A stretch of 6,077 bases of DNA from Spirochaetales bacterium UBA1265 (lineage in GTDB: Bacteria; Spirochaetota; Spirochaetia; Sphaerochaetales; Sphaerochaetaceae): positions 1 through 6,077 of the forward strand of contig DBVL01000023.1 in the NCBI GenBank assembly GCA_002308475.1. The letters are read 5' to 3'. The position numbers were made by a program, and so were the translations under genes. Shown here one piece after another: positions 5,642-6,077 of this stretch. The first letter of the stretch is position 1. Every line of letters starts with the position of its first letter. The notes under the pieces were generated by a model. The model worked only from the letters and a program-made list of their open reading frames with translations. It had not been told where the DNA came from and did no database searches.

Positions 5642-6077
5642 TCAGACAAACAGCTTAAAACGCTTTCCCATTACTGGCCAGATTCCTGCACACCACAAAG
5701 CCGTAAGAAAATACCTCAGCTGTGCTGAGAATGGAGTGTACAAGCCAGTTTTTTGAAGAATTATCTTACCAAGCGGGAGGAAGAACAGAACACCGACAAG
5801 GCCAATAAGATACCTTGATATCTTCCTTCCCCAGTGTCCTTCTTCTATCTGGAAGTCCGAGGTGTTGATTTCAAGAACATACCCCAGAGCCAAGCCCCCT
5901 GTTATGGCAAGGGCCTTTGACAGGTCGCTTAGCAGAATCTCCTCATAGCGTCCACCGTTCAACATAAGGCCCGTTATAATACCACCTGCCGTACACAGTA
6001 CTCCTAGAACCAGAAAGACCTTTGTAGCAAGTCTCTTATCGTCAAACAGTCTCATAAAAAAATTGTTAAAAACAAAA
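5642..6077 (-). CDS. C-terminal half of a membrane protein, probably PAP2-type phosphatase, cut by the right edge
   Basis: The visible part is hydrophobic with four likely membrane segments, near residues 10-32, 40-58, 83-103 and 115-132 when counted from the ATG at 6055. LAITGGLALGYVLEINTSDF followed by a basic K-I-S-R-Y-L-I-G segment and then LRYFLTALWCAGIWP resembles the C-terminal extension of bacterial PAP2-superfamily proteins, which dephosphorylate lipid phosphates such as undecaprenyl pyrophosphate. The catalytic histidine and arginine motifs would lie in the missing N-terminal half, so function cannot be confirmed. I do not take the ATG at 6055 as the start: only T-rich sequence and no Shine-Dalgarno precede it, and the frame stays open to the window end, reading FVFNNFF. 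If 6055 were the start, this would be a 137-residue orphan membrane protein. It converges on trmJ. Confidence 0.65.
   Translation of the reverse strand, partial: FVFNNFFMRLFDDKRLATKVFLVLGVLCTAGGIITGLMLNGGRYEEILLSDLSKALAITGGLALGYVLEINTSDFQIEEGHWGRKISRYLIGLVGVLFFLPLGKIILQKTGLYTPFSAQLRYFLTALWCAGIWPVMGKRFKLFV

Noticed and set aside
1..6077. A mobile element, defence system, CRISPR array or RNA gene
   Set aside because: I looked for direct repeats, long terminal inverted repeats, transposase or integrase motifs, tRNA cloverleaf patterns and regularly spaced repeats, and saw none.

Overview
The window looks like a stretch of a moderately AT-rich Gram-negative-type chromosome. A spirochaete (Treponema/Sphaerochaeta-like) is my best guess. 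It rests on the style of the outer-membrane protein (an 'SLFAA' signal-peptide end followed by an N-terminal helical region and a Wzi-type barrel), on the short DksA-type protein and on the overall gene mix. The assignment is inference, because nothing here is a taxonomic marker. I see no rRNA, tRNA, CRISPR array, insertion sequence, integrase or other sign of mobility, and no defence or toxin system. Most of the window is compactly packed ordinary genes.

Layout from right to left, following the minus strand. The right edge holds the C-terminal half of a membrane protein, probably a PAP2-type lipid phosphatase, cut by the window end. It meets trmJ, the only plus-strand gene (a tRNA 2'-O-methyltransferase), tail to tail with 6 bases between the stop codons. 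trmJ is divergent from an AI-2E family membrane protein, and both start next to a 56-base promoter region. Further left on the minus strand are a short DksA/TraR zinc-finger regulator, which ends in a clear intrinsic terminator, then a family-4-type glycosyltransferase with its own promoter, and then a 600-residue Wzi-like outer-membrane protein. Three bases after that protein's stop codon, the first 23 codons of another gene run off the left edge.

Functionally, the left half (glycosyltransferase, Wzi-like outer-membrane protein, unknown gene) reads as a small surface-glycan unit. The glycosyltransferase would add a sugar to a lipid-linked or surface glycan, and the Wzi-like protein could present or anchor glycan at the outer membrane. 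The right half is housekeeping: transcription control, tRNA modification, a membrane transporter-like protein and a lipid phosphatase.

The most informative details are in start sites and signals. The glycosyltransferase should start at a TTG at 3059, not at the upstream ATG, because a strong Shine-Dalgarno and a promoter -10 lie inside the apparent N-terminal extension. Five candidate promoters share an extended -10 (TGn before the hexamer). trmJ and the AI-2E gene are predicted to have leaderless or nearly leaderless mRNAs. The DksA-like protein keeps the coiled-coil tip and zinc finger of E. coli DksA in exact register but lacks most residues that contact ppGpp. I did not find a convincing previously undescribed system here.
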